From positions 1 through 19,676 of the forward strand of contig DHMR01000104.1 of NCBI GenBank assembly GCA_002405875.1: a stretch of 19,676 nt of DNA, written 5' to 3'. The position numbers and the translations under genes are program-made. The first letter of the stretch is position 1. Every line of letters starts with the position of its first letter. This DNA comes from a bacterium UBA4637. Its GTDB lineage: Bacteria > Bacteroidota > Bacteroidia > Bacteroidales > Bacteroidaceae. The notes under the pieces are model-generated. The model saw nothing but the letters and a program-made list of their open reading frames with translations, searched no databases and had not been told where the DNA came from. This document shows positions 1-8,674 of the stretch, in pieces.

Positions 1-744
1 CCTTGTTCGCATTATGGCAAGACCCCTCCTTGTGCCGACCTGGTTATCAGAAAAGGCGTTCGCCGATGTGTTTGTGGATGCGTAGATCCCTTTGCCAAGG
101 TACAGGGCAGGGGTATCCAGAAGATACGTGAGGCAGGCATCGAAGTGACGGTGGGCGTATTGGAGGCGGAATGCTTGGAACTCAACAAGCGATTCATCAC
201 CTACAACACCCATCAGCGTCCTTACATAATCTTGAAGTGGTGCCAGACGGCGAATGGATTCCTCGATAATGACTATCACGGTATGGCGATTTCCTCGCCT
301 TTCACCAAGATGCTCTCCCATAAGCTTCGTGCCGAGAACGATGCGATTCTTGTAGGAAGAATCACCGATGAGCGAGACCATAGTCAGCTCAACGTGCGAG
401 ACTGGAGCGGCAAGGACCCGATGCGCCTTGTCATCGACCGCAACCATCCGTGCTTCGAGGGCTTGGACTTCTCTGTTAGCAAAAAGGATGTCTTGAAGCA
501 AATCATGGAGTACCTATATAATAATAAGGTGCAATCCTTGATAGTGGAGGGTGGTACTATTACCCATCAAACGTTCCTCGACGCTGGCCTTTGGGATGAA
601 ATCCGGTTGGAAACCAATTTCTCTACAGCTGTGGAAAAGATCGTAACCATCGGAACAGCAGCGCCTAAGCTTCCGCATAACGTAAGACTTATCCGCCACG
701 AGGCGTATGATGAGAATATCATCGATACATACGAGCGAATATAA
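1..744 (+). CDS. ribD: Riboflavin biosynthesis protein RibD, 3' part (5' end outside window)
   Basis: Bifunctional riboflavin enzyme: an N-terminal cytidine-deaminase-like domain deaminates the pyrimidine intermediate and a C-terminal reductase domain reduces its ribosyl side chain. Frame 1 is open from the first base, so the gene is cut by the window edge and 247 residues are visible. The visible part begins with the second half of the deaminase zinc site, PCSHYGKTPPC, with both zinc cysteines at visible residues 2 and 11; the HAE half lies outside. The reductase domain begins near visible residue 73 (RPYIILKW). It carries HKLRAENDAILVG, which is typical of RibD, and IVEGG near residue 181 in the NADPH-binding fold. 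A GTG codon at 145 is internal, not a start. No frameshift is visible. Cytoplasmic housekeeping gene; family assignment is firm. Confidence 0.95.
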   Translation, partial: PCSHYGKTPPCADLVIRKGVRRCVCGCVDPFAKVQGRGIQKIREAGIEVTVGVLEAECLELNKRFITYNTHQRPYIILKWCQTANGFLDNDYHGMAISSPFTKMLSHKLRAENDAILVGRITDERDHSQLNVRDWSGKDPMRLVIDRNHPCFEGLDFSVSKKDVLKQIMEYLYNNKVQSLIVEGGTITHQTFLDAGLWDEIRLETNFSTAVEKIVTIGTAAPKLPHNVRLIRHEAYDENIIDTYERI

Positions 745-779
745 TTGATAGTTGATAGTTTATAGTTAATAGTTTATAG
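745..779. repeat. Five tandem 7-bp AT-rich repeats right after ribD
   Basis: Five head-to-tail heptamers of the form TTxATAG (ttgatag, ttgatag, tttatag, ttaatag, tttatag) start on the base after the ribD stop. Degenerate complementary heptamers (ctattaa, ctctaga, ctattaa) follow at 802-822. Bases 764-772 pair perfectly with 802-810, and 765-779 pair with 809-823 at 13 of 15 positions, so the transcript could fold into an AT-rich hairpin. It may act as a weak terminator or be a dispersed intergenic repeat; function is unknown. Confidence 0.75.
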
Positions 780-845
780 CAAGATTCGCTACAGAAAAGC
801 CCTATTAACTCTAGACTATTAACTTAAATTCTAAACTAAAATAAG

Positions 846-1004
846 ATGAGCAATAGATTTACATCGCGTCTGAGCGACAATGACGATTTCAAGCGAGAGG
901 AACTGATAAGGAAGATAGAGCATTCGGTAGAGCACATGACGCTGTCCGAGCTGGAAGCCTTGTCGTATGATATGTTTACCAAGGGATATATGGAAGATTG
1001 CTAA
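846..1004 (+). CDS. Conserved-looking 52-residue small protein, function unknown
   Basis: An ATG at 846 opens a 52-residue frame ending in TAA at 1002-1004. The product is soluble, charged and probably helical: a DNDDFKREEL segment (residues 11-20), an EHSVEHMTLSELEAL segment (25-39), and the ending GYMEDC. It has no signal peptide or membrane segment. I do not recognise a named family and assign no function. It lies 101 bp after ribD and 40 bp before the sigma factor of cassette 1. Support for it being real: codon use and composition look like ordinary coding sequence, and its last codons with the stop recur at 11315-11335, where the translated tail is F-I-R-GYMEDC against F-T-K-GYMEDC here, a protein-like pattern of substitution. 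It could be a relic rather than an expressed gene. Confidence 0.65.
   Translation: MSNRFTSRLSDNDDFKREELIRKIEHSVEHMTLSELEALSYDMFTKGYMEDC
983..1003 (+). repeat. Left copy of 21-bp direct repeat flanking cassette 1
   Basis: These 21 bases begin gggatatatg and end gattgcta. They are identical to 11315-11335 in the same orientation. The left copy is the 3' end of the 52-residue gene (codons for GYMEDC and most of the stop). Sequence beyond both ends diverges, apart from a ttta a few bases upstream. Confidence 0.85.
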
Positions 1005-1044
1005 ATTGAAGCAAGAATAGGTCAATTATTTTTTGTTGAAAGTA

Positions 1045-1533
1045 ATGAACGATAAGAGAGAATTTGATAGGTTGTTTCTGCAGTGGTATGAACCGCTCTT
1101 CCTCTTTGCCATGAAGTTTGTCAAGGATGAAGAAGTGGGCAAGGACATCGTGAATGATGCCTTTGAGTACCTATGGAAGAATTTTGCCGAGGTGGATGCT
1201 GCCACGGTGAAAACCTATTTGTTTACCATCGTTCGTACCAAGTGCATTGATTATTTGCGCAAGCAAACCCATCAAAACCAATATATTGCTTTTGTTTCGA
1301 AAATGAGCCAGGCTTATATTGATATAGACATGAATGAACCAGACGAACGTTTGCTGAAGATCCGTTTAGCCATGCAGAAACTTACTCCTTATAACAGGAT
1401 GATATTGCAGGAATGTTTTATTAATAACAAAAAGTACAAGGAGGTGGCAGAGGAATTGAGCGTCAGTGTAGCTGCCATTCATAAGAATATAGTGAAGGCC
1501 CTTCGTGTTATCCGAGAATATGTGGGAAATTAG
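1045..1533 (+). CDS. ECF-type RNA polymerase sigma factor (cassette 1)
   Basis: Extracytoplasmic-function sigma-70 family protein of 162 residues, the usual length. Region 2 spans about residues 7-73 (FDRLFLQWYEPLFLFAMKF, then KDIVNDAFEYLWKN). Region 4 spans about 106-157 with a helix-turn-helix at 131-152 (YKEVAEELSVSVAAIHKNIV). I chose the ATG at 1045; the frame also contains a TTG at 1033 giving four more residues, but alignment of region 2 does not need them. It is followed after 29 bp by a FecR-type anti-sigma gene and then by a SusC gene carrying an STN domain. This is the standard Bacteroidetes arrangement in which substrate binding at the outer membrane releases the sigma factor. It probably directs transcription of its own cassette. 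Confidence 0.93.
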   Translation: MNDKREFDRLFLQWYEPLFLFAMKFVKDEEVGKDIVNDAFEYLWKNFAEVDAATVKTYLFTIVRTKCIDYLRKQTHQNQYIAFVSKMSQAYIDIDMNEPDERLLKIRLAMQKLTPYNRMILQECFINNKKYKEVAEELSVSVAAIHKNIVKALRVIREYVGN

Positions 1534-1562
1534 GGTAGCCTATTTGGAAGGTCAAACGTATA

Positions 1563-2621
1563 ATGAAAACAATGGACGAAAATATCACAATACAAGAAGA
1601 GGAAAAACTAGCCATGCAACTCATGGAGAGCTTTGACAATCCATCCGATGAAGACATAGCTTCTTTGGATGTGAATGGGTGTGCGCCTATGTGCAAGGAT
1701 CTTATGGATATAGAAATGGCTATGAAATCAGGTGAGCATCTAGTTGATGCTAAGGAAATGTTGCAAGCTTTCCATGCAAAAAAGAGAAAAGCCTCGATTC
1801 GCCGTATGGTGATAGGATGGAGTGCTGTGGCTGCAATTTTAGCCGGAGTATTCTTTTTCTTGTTTGATAGCGGAGAGGAGGTCAAGACAGCGATTCCTTT
1901 GGCTAAGGTGGAGTACATCTATAAAGCAAATGAGCCTATATATAATAAGGTGGAAGAGAAGCAGGAAAAAACTGCTCAAGGGAATGTTTGCATAGTGGCG
2001 ACTCGCCAGGCAGAAACTAAGTCGCTCGTTTTGCCTGATGGAACGGAAGTAACTCTGAATTCCGGCAGCCGCCTTACTTATCCTACTCATTTTGGTGGCG
2101 ACAAGCGCATCGTCAAATTGTATGGTGAGGCTTTCTTCAAGGTCAAGAAAGATAGGCGACATCCATTTGTTGTTGAAAGTGGAAAACTCAATACGACAGT
2201 TCTTGGCACTCAGTTTGATGTGAAAAATTATGGGGCAGGTGCACCTGTCGTACTTTTAGTGGAAGGAAAAGTAATGTTGTCTGATTCCTTGGGGCAAAGT
2301 AATGTTGTGATGAAGCCTGGACAACGAGCAACGCTCAATGAACAAGGCGACATTTCGCTTACAGACCATGTAGATACCGAAAACTATTTGAGTTGGAAGG
2401 ATGGCTATCAATATTATGACAATATTTCGCTCTATGAGATGATGAACGAATTGGGAAGGTGGTATCATGTGGATGTTATCTGCAAGAATGCTTCTGCCAT
2501 GAGCAACCGTGTCCATTTCTATGTTCCCAATCAACAGCCGCTGGAGAAGACGGTCGAAATGATAAACAAGATGGATATTGCACATGTTACACTTGAGGGG
2601 AAACAGCTGGTGGTTCGCTAA
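1563..2621 (+). CDS. FecR-type anti-sigma factor (cassette 1)
   Basis: Inner-membrane regulator of 352 residues. The cytoplasmic N-terminal part (1-80) would hold the sigma factor. One membrane segment lies at about 82-101 (MVIGWSAVAAILAGVFFFLF). The periplasmic FecR domain follows: LPDGTEVTLNSGSRLTYP (157-174) and GEAFFKVKKDRRHPFVVESG (188-207) are its hallmarks. A C-terminal DUF4974-like module at about 287-352 (ISLYEMMNELGRWYHVDV) would contact the STN domain of the receptor. In this family the FecR protein relays a signal from a TonB-dependent transducer and either inhibits or activates its sigma factor. It sits 29 bp after the sigma gene and 90 bp before the SusC gene. A second in-frame ATG at 1572 is possible and would not change the domains. 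Confidence 0.93.
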   Translation: MKTMDENITIQEEEKLAMQLMESFDNPSDEDIASLDVNGCAPMCKDLMDIEMAMKSGEHLVDAKEMLQAFHAKKRKASIRRMVIGWSAVAAILAGVFFFLFDSGEEVKTAIPLAKVEYIYKANEPIYNKVEEKQEKTAQGNVCIVATRQAETKSLVLPDGTEVTLNSGSRLTYPTHFGGDKRIVKLYGEAFFKVKKDRRHPFVVESGKLNTTVLGTQFDVKNYGAGAPVVLLVEGKVMLSDSLGQSNVVMKPGQRATLNEQGDISLTDHVDTENYLSWKDGYQYYDNISLYEMMNELGRWYHVDVICKNASAMSNRVHFYVPNQQPLEKTVEMINKMDIAHVTLEGKQLVVR

Positions 2622-2711
2622 TGAATTGAAAGTTTTTTAATATAAGGGTAACCATTTTCTCTGAATACACGTATAAGATGTAAATTAATTTAAAAACAAG
2701 AGTGTATTTAT

Positions 2712-5700
2712 ATGAGAAAGAGATTCTTTTTGCGTCTATGGGTGGCCTTTGTGCTACTTTGGCTTCCTATGGGTGTCGCCTTAGCTCAAACGAGTAAGAG
2801 TAAGGCTACCATTACGATGGCTTTTAAGAATGAGCCGTTGCCTTCTGTCTTCAAGCGATTGGAGAAAGTGAGTGACTACAAAGTGCTGTTTTCTTATCAA
2901 GATGTAGAACATTACAAGGCTACGGGTAGTGTGAAAAGCGCATCTATTGACAAAACGATGCAAACCATTATTGGGGCAGCCCCTTTGGTATACGAGGTTA
3001 ATGGCAATTTTGTGAATGTAACCAAAGGCAAGGCTACTAAGGTTAAGCGTATGGTCAAAACAGTCAAGGGAACCGTTGTTTCTTCCAAGGATGGTTATCC
3101 TTTGATAGGAGCCGTGATTTATGTAGTTGGCACCAATAATAAGGCGTTTGCTGATGAAAATGGTCATTTCGAACTGGATAATGTAGAAGATGGGCGGATT
3201 TTGAGAGTGGCTTATTTGGGATGTAAGTCCAAGACTCTTTCTCCCAAGCCTCAGATGTCTATAGCCTTGGATGATGATGAGACTGCTATAGACGAGGTTG
3301 TTGTTACTGGTTATGGCAATACCGTCAAGGGCAATTTTACCGGTGCAGCTAGCAATATCAAGGTGGACGACATCTTGATGGCAGGCGCTTCTACTATAGA
3401 CCAGATGTTGCAAGGTCAGGTGCCTGGCATGTTGGTGCAGCAAGAGACCGGTATGGTGGGTGCTTCTTCTAAGATTCGAGTTAGAGGAACTTCTTCTCTC
3501 TTGGGAAGTCAGAACCCTGTGTGGGTGGTTGATGGCGTAGTTCAGCGTGATCCGCAACCATTTAATTCAGAGGATAATACCACCTTCTCTGTAGATGCCG
3601 ACGATATTACCAAATTGGCAGGTAATGCCATTTCTTGGCTGAATCCTAATGACATTGAGACCATTACCGTGTTGAAGGATGCTTCTGCTACAGCAATCTA
3701 TGGCTCTGAGGCTGCCAATGGTGTTATTGTGATTACTACCAAGAAGGCGCAGGCTGGTAAGGTTGCCGTCACTTATAGTGGTGATTTCTCTATTGGGCAG
3801 CGTCCGTCGTATGGTTTGTACGACCGCATGAACTCAAATGAGATAATGCAGTTTTCCAAGGAAATGTATGAGGATAGAGTTTCCTACCCTTCCAATATTT
3901 TGAATGTAGGATATGCAGGTCTGCTGCATTCTTACTTGAACAAGGAAATCTCCAAAGAAGAGTTTGATGCTGGATATACTCAGATGGCCAATCAGAATAC
4001 TGACTGGTTTTCCGAGCTCTTCCGCAATTCTTTCAGCCATAAGCATACGGTCAGTGTAAGTGGTGGTTCCGAAAAAGTTCAGAATCGCACATCTATTGGT
4101 TACAACAATGAGCAGGGCGATGCCATCGGCAATAGCTCTACCTTGTTTTCTGCCATTTCCAATTCTACCATCAATCTCTTCGACAAGAAGTTGATTGTTA
4201 ATGTTAACTTGAAGGGCTCTACTCGTAAGGTTAAAGGATTTGCGTATGATGTCGATCCTTTCAAGTATGCTTACAGTACCAGTCGTGTCATCCCGATGTA
4301 CAATGCAGACGGCTCGCTCTATTATCATGAGAGATGGGCCAATGAGGAAAGTACAGTTACCAAGGGCAAGAAGAGCTATCTATATAATATCAAGAATGAA
4401 ATAGCAAATACTGGCAGCGAGAGTAATACAAAGATGTGGGGAGCCACTGTAGATTTGAAATGGAAGGTTGTGCCACATTTGGAGTATCAGGGCTTGCTGT
4501 CTTATACGTCCACTTCTACAGATACCAAGCAGTATGCCACGGATCAGTCATTCTATGTTGCGGCGCTTAGAGGATATGATTATGGCGAGTTTACTAATTC
4601 TGATGCGGAAATAGGGTATTCTCGCTTACCTTTTGGTGGATTGTTGGAGACGGGATTGTCTGACATCTCTTCTTTGACAATACGCAATGCGCTTGTATAC
4701 GATAATCTGTTTGCAGAGAAACACCGCCTTGTCGCTCAGGTGGGTATTGAGTCCAATGCGGTGAAAACAAAAGGAAATTCTATGGGACGTTATGGCTATC
4801 TGTATAATAGAGGCGAGACTTTCGCAAAGCTTCCTTTGACCTATTATGATCCTGTTATGGAAAAAACAGAAGACAATGACTTGGTGTATGGTTCTGCCGA
4901 GATTATCAACAAGGTGAGCAACAAACTGAGCGAATATTTCTCTTTGGCTTATACTTTTGATGATAGATATGTGGTCAATTTCAATGGTCGTATGGATGCT
5001 TCCAATCGATTTGGCCAAGACCAGAATCATAAGTTTGAGCCTACATGGTCGGCTGGTGTCAAATGGAGAATGGCATCTGAAAAATGGATGCAAAAGCAAG
5101 ATGTCATCAACAACTTCGACGTCTTTGCCTCCTTTGGTTATCAAGGAAATGCGGTGGAGTCGGTATCCCCTTTCTTGATTGCCAAGGATGGTGGTGTCAA
5201 CGAATATTACAACGATTATATCTTGACGATCAAGTCGTTGCCATACGCCGACTTGGGTTGGGAAAAGACCAAAACCTATAATATAGGTCTTGACGCTGCA
5301 TTCTTGAAAGGTCGCTTGAATTTCACATTCAATTATTTCAAGAAGATTTCCGACGTCCTCTCTTCTCGCAATATTCCGATAGAGAATGGTATGGAGAACT
5401 CTATTGTGGATGGTGGAGAGATGACCAACTCGGGCTATGATTTTGTAATCACTGTGTTGCCTATCCGTACCAAGGACTTTACATGGCAGGTTTCGCTCAA
5501 TACGAGTGTTACCAATAATGCGGTAAACAAGAACCAGCGCATCAATACGCTCAGCGATTATCTGAATGGTTCGGCTGTAGTTGACGGCAAGCCTTTTTCT
5601 ACCTTCTATTCTTATAAGTTTAAGGGATTGAACCCTGAGGATGGTACTCCTATGTTCGAGAACATGGATGTAGAGAATGCTGAGACCCCTTTGGCTTATC

Positions 5701-6254
5701 TGGTGGAGTCGGGGAAGTATACTCCTGATTTCTCTGGCGGTCTCAATATGATGTTCAAGTATAAGAACTGGTCGCTCTATACTCTCTTCAGTGTGCAGTG
5801 GGGCGGACATTCCCGATTGCCAAACTTGTATGATACGGCTTCCAACTATGGTATTCCTACGCCGGAGCAAAATGTATCCAAGGATTTGATGGATAGATGG
5901 CGCAAGCCTGGGGATGTGACATCCGTACCTTCAATACCTACCGCCTCTGCATATATCACGTTGCCTAATACGGCCCAAGTGTCGAGCACAGAGGGAAGGC
6001 TGTATGAAATGTACAATAATTCGGATGTGAGAGTTGCGAACACAGATTTCATTAGATGTCGTTCCATCTCATTGTCTTATGATTTCGCATCTAAGATTCT
6101 CTCAGGCTTGGGCTTGTCGCGTCTCACCCTGAAAGGAAGCATGACCAATCCTTTCTTGTGGGCGAGGGATAAGAAATGGAAAGGTATTGACCCTGAGACT
6201 GGCAATTGGCCGACTCGTCGCATTACCTCGCTCTCTATTCAGGCTATGTTCTAA
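2712..6254 (+). CDS. SusC/RagA-like TonB-linked outer-membrane transducer (cassette 1)
   Basis: Outer-membrane TonB-dependent receptor of 1180 residues. A signal peptide ends near residue 26 (GVALAQT). Next comes an STN domain at about 31-106, which marks it as a signalling transducer acting on FecR. A carboxypeptidase-regulatory-like domain follows at about 117-177 (VKGTVVSSKDGYPLIGA). Then come a TonB-box-like segment DEVVVTGYGN (194-203), the plug, and the SusC signature at about 313-345 (NDIETITVLKDASATAIYG). The rest is a beta-barrel ending in phenylalanine, as expected for outer-membrane insertion. It would import an oligomer captured by the SusD-like lipoprotein encoded 21 bp downstream, using TonB energy. 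The substrate cannot be read from sequence; the linked metalloprotease hints at peptide. No frameshift seen. Confidence 0.96.
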   Translation: MRKRFFLRLWVAFVLLWLPMGVALAQTSKSKATITMAFKNEPLPSVFKRLEKVSDYKVLFSYQDVEHYKATGSVKSASIDKTMQTIIGAAPLVYEVNGNFVNVTKGKATKVKRMVKTVKGTVVSSKDGYPLIGAVIYVVGTNNKAFADENGHFELDNVEDGRILRVAYLGCKSKTLSPKPQMSIALDDDETAIDEVVVTGYGNTVKGNFTGAASNIKVDDILMAGASTIDQMLQGQVPGMLVQQETGMVGASSKIRVRGTSSLLGSQNPVWVVDGVVQRDPQPFNSEDNTTFSVDADDITKLAGNAISWLNPNDIETITVLKDASATAIYGSEAANGVIVITTKKAQAGKVAVTYSGDFSIGQRPSYGLYDRMNSNEIMQFSKEMYEDRVSYPSNILNVGYAGLLHSYLNKEISKEEFDAGYTQMANQNTDWFSELFRNSFSHKHTVSVSGGSEKVQNRTSIGYNNEQGDAIGNSSTLFSAISNSTINLFDKKLIVNVNLKGSTRKVKGFAYDVDPFKYAYSTSRVIPMYNADGSLYYHERWANEESTVTKGKKSYLYNIKNEIANTGSESNTKMWGATVDLKWKVVPHLEYQGLLSYTSTSTDTKQYATDQSFYVAALRGYDYGEFTNSDAEIGYSRLPFGGLLETGLSDISSLTIRNALVYDNLFAEKHRLVAQVGIESNAVKTKGNSMGRYGYLYNRGETFAKLPLTYYDPVMEKTEDNDLVYGSAEIINKVSNKLSEYFSLAYTFDDRYVVNFNGRMDASNRFGQDQNHKFEPTWSAGVKWRMASEKWMQKQDVINNFDVFASFGYQGNAVESVSPFLIAKDGGVNEYYNDYILTIKSLPYADLGWEKTKTYNIGLDAAFLKGRLNFTFNYFKKISDVLSSRNIPIENGMENSIVDGGEMTNSGYDFVITVLPIRTKDFTWQVSLNTSVTNNAVNKNQRINTLSDYLNGSAVVDGKPFSTFYSYKFKGLNPEDGTPMFENMDVENAETPLAYLVESGKYTPDFSGGLNMMFKYKNWSLYTLFSVQWGGHSRLPNLYDTASNYGIPTPEQNVSKDLMDRWRKPGDVTSVPSIPTASAYITLPNTAQVSSTEGRLYEMYNNSDVRVANTDFIRCRSISLSYDFASKILSGLGLSRLTLKGSMTNPFLWARDKKWKGIDPETGNWPTRRITSLSIQAMF

Positions 6255-6275
6255 CGATTTTTAAAAAGGAAGAAA

Positions 6276-7691
6276 ATGATGTTTAGATATAAATCATATA
6301 TATATGCATTGGCAGCTTTGCTGACCTTTGCCTCTTGTTCCGATTTCCTCAACGAAACTTCGCAAGACGAGGTTATAGTCAAGGATGTCAACGATTATAG
6401 TGAGTTGCTTTTGGGCTCAGGGTATCCTTCGCCAACCGATAAGCTCTATGCGCCATTATATCTGTTGGACGACGACTATATGCTCAATGAAAATAGCATG
6501 AGTGACGATGAGGATTATGCGAGTGCTTTGAGTGCTTATCCTTTCCATACATGGCAGTCTGACATGTGGCAGAATGCGAATATAGATAAATCGTATTATG
6601 GCGACATGTATGCCAAGACCTACGAGCTTATCATGGGTGTGAATGCTGTCTTGGATGGCATTGATGAAGCCAATGGCGAAGCGAAATCCAAAGAGCTTGT
6701 CAAGGCTGAGGCTTTGGCCTTGAGGGGGTACTATTATTATATGCTTGTCAACATCTTTGGCAAACCTTACAATGTTGACAAGGCATCTTTGGGGGTTCCA
6801 CTGAAACTGACAGCCAACTTGGAGACCAATGGCATTCCGAGAAGCACTGTGGAGCAGGTTTATCAACAGATTTTAGAGGATATGAATGCATCGGCTACGC
6901 TCTTTGCAAAATATCCTAAGAAGCGTGGCGATTTCAGGGTGAATCTTCCTTCGGTAGATATCTTGATGACAAGAGCCTATCTGCAGATGGAGGACTGGGA
7001 TAATGTGGTCAAGGTGGCAAGCAATGCTATCGAGAACGGAAACCCTCTTACCAATTACGTCTCTTTGCCTGCCAAGTACAAGTCTTTCTCTACTTATGAT
7101 TATTCCGAGGTAGAATGGCTTTACGGCAATGGTTATAGTATGTGCTCTTTGCCGGGCATGCGCCCTTCTACAGATTTGTGGGCGCAATATGCAGACAATG
7201 ATACTCGCAAGAAACTTTGGTTTAATGCTTCGGGCAAGAACGTGAACGTGTTTAAGAAGCGTCTGTTATCCAAGCGTACTCCTACTAATGCCATCCGTAT
7301 GTCTGAGGCTTGGTTGGCACGTGCCGAGGCTTATGCGATGAAGGGGGATCTGGAAAAGGCCTCTGCCGATTTGAACCATCTGCGTGAGAATCGTTATACA
7401 GATTATTCGCCAGTGGAGTACAACAACCAAGAGGAGCTTGTATCTGAAATCAGAAAAGAGCGTCGCCTGGAACTTTGTTATGATGAAGTGCGCTGGTTTG
7501 ATCTGCGCCGCTATGGGATGCCAAGTATTCAGCATCTATATAAGGCTCGTAAGTCGGCCAATTGGGTCACTTATACATTGACAAAGAATGACCCACTCTA
7601 CACGCTTCCGATTCCGAATGCCGACATTTTGCAGAATGGAAAGCTCGAACAGAATGAGTCTGCCAAGGCACCTGTACGCCAAGGAATGTAA
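6276..7691 (+). CDS. SusD/RagB-like surface lipoprotein (cassette 1)
   Basis: Substrate-binding lipoprotein that caps the SusC barrel. The lipobox LTFASC puts the lipidated cysteine at residue 21. Two adjacent ATG codons (6276, 6279) are both usable. SusD family marks: AEALALRGYYYYMLVNIFGKPYN at about 144-166 (TPR-like core), MTRAYLQMEDWDNVVKVA, AWLARAEAYAMKGDLEKA, and EIRKERRLELCYDEVRWFDLRRYG from residue 391. At 471 residues it is shorter than many SusD proteins. Its C-terminus (ILQNGKLEQNESAKAPVRQGM) departs from the usual NPxLxQNPGY ending seen in the second SusD in this window. It lies 21 bp after SusC and 22 bp before the next gene, so they are surely co-transcribed. Confidence 0.93.
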   Translation: MMFRYKSYIYALAALLTFASCSDFLNETSQDEVIVKDVNDYSELLLGSGYPSPTDKLYAPLYLLDDDYMLNENSMSDDEDYASALSAYPFHTWQSDMWQNANIDKSYYGDMYAKTYELIMGVNAVLDGIDEANGEAKSKELVKAEALALRGYYYYMLVNIFGKPYNVDKASLGVPLKLTANLETNGIPRSTVEQVYQQILEDMNASATLFAKYPKKRGDFRVNLPSVDILMTRAYLQMEDWDNVVKVASNAIENGNPLTNYVSLPAKYKSFSTYDYSEVEWLYGNGYSMCSLPGMRPSTDLWAQYADNDTRKKLWFNASGKNVNVFKKRLLSKRTPTNAIRMSEAWLARAEAYAMKGDLEKASADLNHLRENRYTDYSPVEYNNQEELVSEIRKERRLELCYDEVRWFDLRRYGMPSIQHLYKARKSANWVTYTLTKNDPLYTLPIPNADILQNGKLEQNESAKAPVRQGM

Positions 7692-7713
7692 AACTATTAA
7701 AGTGAAGAAGAAA

Positions 7714-8625
7714 ATGAAAAAGTTAATTTGTTCTTTCGTATATATGGCTCTTGGCATGATGGCGCTCACATCGTGTGTAGACAATGATGATGACCTGGGC
7801 GACATCCAAGTACCTGATGTTGACTATGTATTGCCTCAGGGCAAGAACGCAGAGGCCGACCCAATTATCGTGTCGCTCTTTCAGAAGTATAATTCTTATT
7901 TCTTGTACGAGTTTACTGAGAAAGATTTCCAGTGGAGCCAAGTGAATACTAGTGCTGTGGGCGATGCTACTTATCGCTACGACCCTATTGCCCCAGAAAA
8001 GGTAAGCAAGCTTTTGGAAGCTATTCAGAAAGGATGGTTAGATTTCTATACTGATGATTTCTTGAAGAAGGCCCTGCCTTATAGGGTGTTACTGGCTGAG
8101 AATGTGCAAATACAGGAACGGACATTTGACTGGGATACATGGGATTATGTACTTGCTTGGGTCAACAAGCCTTCTCGCCACATTGCCAACCAAATGGCCA
8201 TCGGGAACATTGAGGAGGCTTGGGCGCAGATGAGTGCATCCGAGAAGCGTGCGTTCAAGTCGTATGTGCAGACCGACTTCTTGCTGCTTTGCATAGAGCA
8301 AGGCATCGTTTCCATTCCAGCTTCGTTCTATGCGGTAAGCGATTATCAGGTTAAGCTGGGGTGGAACTCAACTACAGAAAAAGCCAGGGACGCAGGTTTT
8401 GTTTACGACCCACAGGCAAAGTTGGAATGGAGCATAGACGGAAACATAACCAAGAGTGCCGACATCAATGCTTTCGTGGCCTCACTGGTCTACCGCACAG
8501 ACAAGGAGTGGGAGGGTGACCTGGCGTACGACTTTGTGAAGCGCAAGTATGATATACTGGTGTCTGCCTTTGAGTCTGCGGGCATAGATATCAAGCGTAT
8601 TGGCAATGCAACATTCGAAGAATAG
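7714..8625 (+). CDS. Lipoprotein, possible degenerate relative of putative zinc metallopeptidase (Mx1) lipoproteins
   Basis: A 303-residue lipoprotein: MKKLICSFVYMALGMMALTSC, with the lipidated cysteine at 21, then an acidic linker (VDNDDDLGD). The frame is open upstream to 7588 inside the SusD gene, but the ATG at 7714 gives the signal peptide directly and is the real start. The first part of the mature protein (about residues 50-75, IIVSLFQKYNSYFLYEF) resembles the start of the putative zinc-binding metallopeptidase lipoproteins often found after SusC/SusD in Bacteroidetes. I see no HExxH anywhere in it, so if related it is probably not catalytic. This family link comes from recalled pattern only. 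As the third gene of the unit it is likely a surface-exposed accessory binder of the same substrate. A novel family is possible. Confidence 0.8.
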   Translation: MKKLICSFVYMALGMMALTSCVDNDDDLGDIQVPDVDYVLPQGKNAEADPIIVSLFQKYNSYFLYEFTEKDFQWSQVNTSAVGDATYRYDPIAPEKVSKLLEAIQKGWLDFYTDDFLKKALPYRVLLAENVQIQERTFDWDTWDYVLAWVNKPSRHIANQMAIGNIEEAWAQMSASEKRAFKSYVQTDFLLLCIEQGIVSIPASFYAVSDYQVKLGWNSTTEKARDAGFVYDPQAKLEWSIDGNITKSADINAFVASLVYRTDKEWEGDLAYDFVKRKYDILVSAFESAGIDIKRIGNATFEE

Positions 8626-8674
8626 TTACAGGTGCATATTATGTTCTAACAATCTTTTTATGTAGATATTAGTA

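Noticed and set aside
745..836. CRISPR-like array after ribD
   Set aside because: The repeat units are 7 bp, contiguous and without spacers.
1027..1035. Possible -7 box (tattttttg) for cassette 1
   Set aside because: One base too long for TAnnTTTG, no -33 element, and it would leave almost no leader before the ATG at 1045.
1033..1044. TTG start for the first sigma factor
   Set aside because: It adds only four residues not needed by region 2; the ATG at 1045 is simpler.
4626..5870. Long open frame of 414 codons on the minus strand opposite the first SusC gene
   Set aside because: It lies wholly inside the SusC coding region, has no recognisable domain or signal, and is the usual antisense shadow of a long gene.
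7588..7713. N-terminal extension of the cassette 1 lipoprotein overlapping SusD
   Set aside because: The ATG at 7714 opens directly into a lipoprotein signal peptide; an extension would bury it.
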